Of a stretch of 64,000 bases of DNA, positions 53,001-56,000 are shown piece after piece (positions within the stretch are counted from its first letter, which is position 1; every line of letters starts with the position of its first letter). Both the position numbers and the translations under genes were made by a program. The notes beneath the pieces were generated by a model. That model saw only the letters and a list, made by a program, of their open reading frames with translations, ran no database searches and was not told where the DNA came from. This stretch comes from Ligula intestinalis (lineage: Eukaryota; Platyhelminthes; Cestoda; Diphyllobothriidea; Diphyllobothriidae): contig JAYGXS010000008.1 in NCBI GenBank assembly GCA_036362985.1, forward strand, positions 14,612,037 through 14,676,036. Direction: 5' to 3'.

Positions 53001-56000
53001 GAACATTGAGTTGCAGTATCTGTTTGTGGTCAAATCTGTTCTCATCTGTTCACTTCTCTTCGGTCGATCAAATTTCACCCACGTGACTAATAATGTGTCA
53101 TTTTAAGTCTTTTCTCTTGCATTATCCACCTGTAAGATCTTCCATTTACATTTCCTCCTCCCCCCTATCCTGCGGAACCCTTTAGGTGAAGGCAAAAGAC
53201 AAAAACCGTACATCTTTCTGACAGGACGGGTACACCCAGGGGAGACCAACGCTAGCTGGGTGATGCGAGGCCTCCTGGAACGCCTAACTGACCCCGATGA
53301 CGCAGAGATGCAGGAACTGCGCCGTATGTTCATCTTCAAGATCGTTCCGCTCCTCAACCCGGATGGCGTCATCTGTGGCAAGTGAGTATTCTACCTTTTT
53401 CTCTGAGAGAGAGCTGGCTGTATGTGACCTGATTACCCCCTAAATGCGCTTGACCAACAAGGGGCATAGCAGGCATTATTTGGGCTTGGTTCCCATAGCA
53501 AATGACGAACACGGAGGGAGGCGTAATGGTACGCATAGGAGTGGCCTTTTTGACTCTGTCATGACACCAGGCCATGTGTGTCTGAGGGAGGAGAGCGTGC
53601 GATTGATGCCGTACAAGTCTATCATCACCTTAAAAAATTGAACGTCAAAAACGTCAAAAGCCAGCAGTCACAAGCGCTTTCCCAAGGTGAACCTATGTGT
53701 ATTCTTCGGGAACTCTCCCCTAATAGGCTTGGGAGATCAAGACCGGCTCCAGTTGAAGGCCAAATCCATGTGCAATTACTCTTTCAACTGCTCCTGTGGA
53801 GCAGGACACATTAACCGAACAACGGGGCGCCCGGAAAGGAGAGCGTTTTTACACATACCGGCCTGGCCAACTAAAGGTAAAACTATGTTTATTTCGCGTT
53901 TATTTTCGTACACCGTGTCGATACGATTCACCGAGTCGAACCTAATAAAGCCTTTCAGGTGGTCTACCGGGCACCAGTGAACCTTTCCCAAGGGCCTACG
54001 TCAGGTGTTGTTAGCAACAGTGGAGGCAGTGGCTGTATGGCTAGGGAATCCAGTGCTGTGTTGTCAGAAGACGCTAATGCAAGCACTATTCTTTCGGTGG
54101 CCGACGTCAGGTGACGGTCGTATATCGCCCGCAGCCCCTGGTGACCCCTCTTCACTGCGTGCAAGTGACAGTGATTTTCACCCTGCGCACTCGACCCGTG
54201 AGCAATGCTCACAACCCGCCCTATTTTCCCTCCAACCCCTTTCCAGTGATCTCTGCCTGCCGATATCTCCATGCGGGTGGTGTGAAAGCGATGTGTTTTA
54301 ATCATGTATTAATCTTGTGCAGCTGTAATATTTTCATTATCCATGCTATTTTGCTAGCCCGATAATGAATTGCCGAAAAAATGTTTCTCAAATATGCTTG
54401 TCAATTTACTCATGGGAATAATTGCAGAATATTAGTATTCATAATGTGCTGGCCCATCTGGCAGCTTTGGGTCATAATGAGCCTTAGCACGGTATACGTA
54501 GGTTCTCTATCACCTTGGCGGCAAATAACTCACGCTGATCCTGATACTTTCTTTGTCAGGCCATAGATGCAGTACGAGGAAAACCTGACTGTACAATGAT
54601 AGAAAAAGAATGTTTTTTCTGTTTTTTTTGTCCCTTAAGATTTCAGTGGGGGCTGCAATGTAATATGTGAAAGAATTAAGTCGAACGCTTGTGGTGCGCA
54701 CAAAGTTCTAAGACAACATGCTTACTACTACGAAATAAGTAGGCAGTTATTAAAAGTCAACGAGTCTTATCACAGTGCACGTATGCTGTTCCTTTGCCTC
54801 GGATGCAAATGTCTAATACTGATCCTCGTTCTTTATTTGCCAAGTCATCGATGCTCCCTGGCCGCGAGGGACCTGAACCGCCAGTGGATAAATCCCTCTT
54901 CCACGCTCCATCCAACCATCTACCACACAAAGTGTCTCATCAACCTCCTCGCTGAGGCTGGTAACACACCCTTTGTACGTAATTCTACACATGTTGAGTG
55001 GCCTTTTTGAAAGTTCTTTTGACAACTGCCGTGTCCTGACAGTTTCTACGATGCTCTGTACTGACTGTCCTTTCCTTGTTTACATATGTTTTTTGTTGCT
55101 GTCGTACTAAAACCCTGGTCCGGTGTTTTCTGTGGACCACGGAGAAGAAGCCCGTGATGGTGGTATACGTTACGAGGCGGATTTTAACGTGTCTACCACC
55201 TGCACCGACCTCGCCTCCGGTATGCTTGATTCCTTTGTGATAACGGGCACGGGCGGGTGAGGGAAAAGGGAGCGTGGTAGATGCCGCGCAAGTTTACTTT
55301 CGCTAACTCGCGCGCGAGTCGCCGCGCTTGTCTTCAGCGCACTGAAGCACGCAGTGAACACCGTCAGAATCGGCATGGTGGTTGTGAGGAAGGGGAGGGT
55401 ATGGAAGATGCAGCGCAAGTCTGCCTCATAGTAATCAAATTCACGTGCAAGTCGTCGGGGCTGGGCACATCTTGTAAGACACTTGAGTGTCGTCTCGTTT
55501 GCGATGGTCGATCTGTTGTCGTGTCTGAAGCCGTGTTCTGTAAAGCTTCGAGTTTAGTAAGGGGACCATTATTTCATCTTCGCAGACGTCGAGATACACA
55601 CCAATGCCTGTACCCAGACTAGTCGAGGATAGATTGAAGCCTAGTCCAGCAATGGTAACTCAAACAATCAGTCAATCGATGTGTCGATTTGACTCCAGCG
55701 TACAGAGCCCTGCGCAGTCACTTCCAGCCGTGCTTCATGCTCCCTATGATTACTGCCTTTTTTGGTGCTGCTGTTACTACCTTTGACAGTGAACTCCTTT
55801 CCCAGTTTGTAAGTTCAGAGCAATACTGTGCCAGTGCTCCACTAGACTTCTCCTTTTCTCGTATTTTATTCTCAACAGCTGTAGTATGTCAACTAAATTA
55901 AAAGCTGTAGTATGTGTCATAAATGAAAGCTTTATAAAGGATTCGTCCAATGAGCGCACTAGTTGAAAATGCTTTATGACTCATGGCTCTATGACTCATC

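Noticed and set aside
54783..55010. A small secreted protein ([20 protein letters not shown] start)
   Set aside because: The hydrophobic start is the intron tail before exon 21; the rest is exon 21 in frame.
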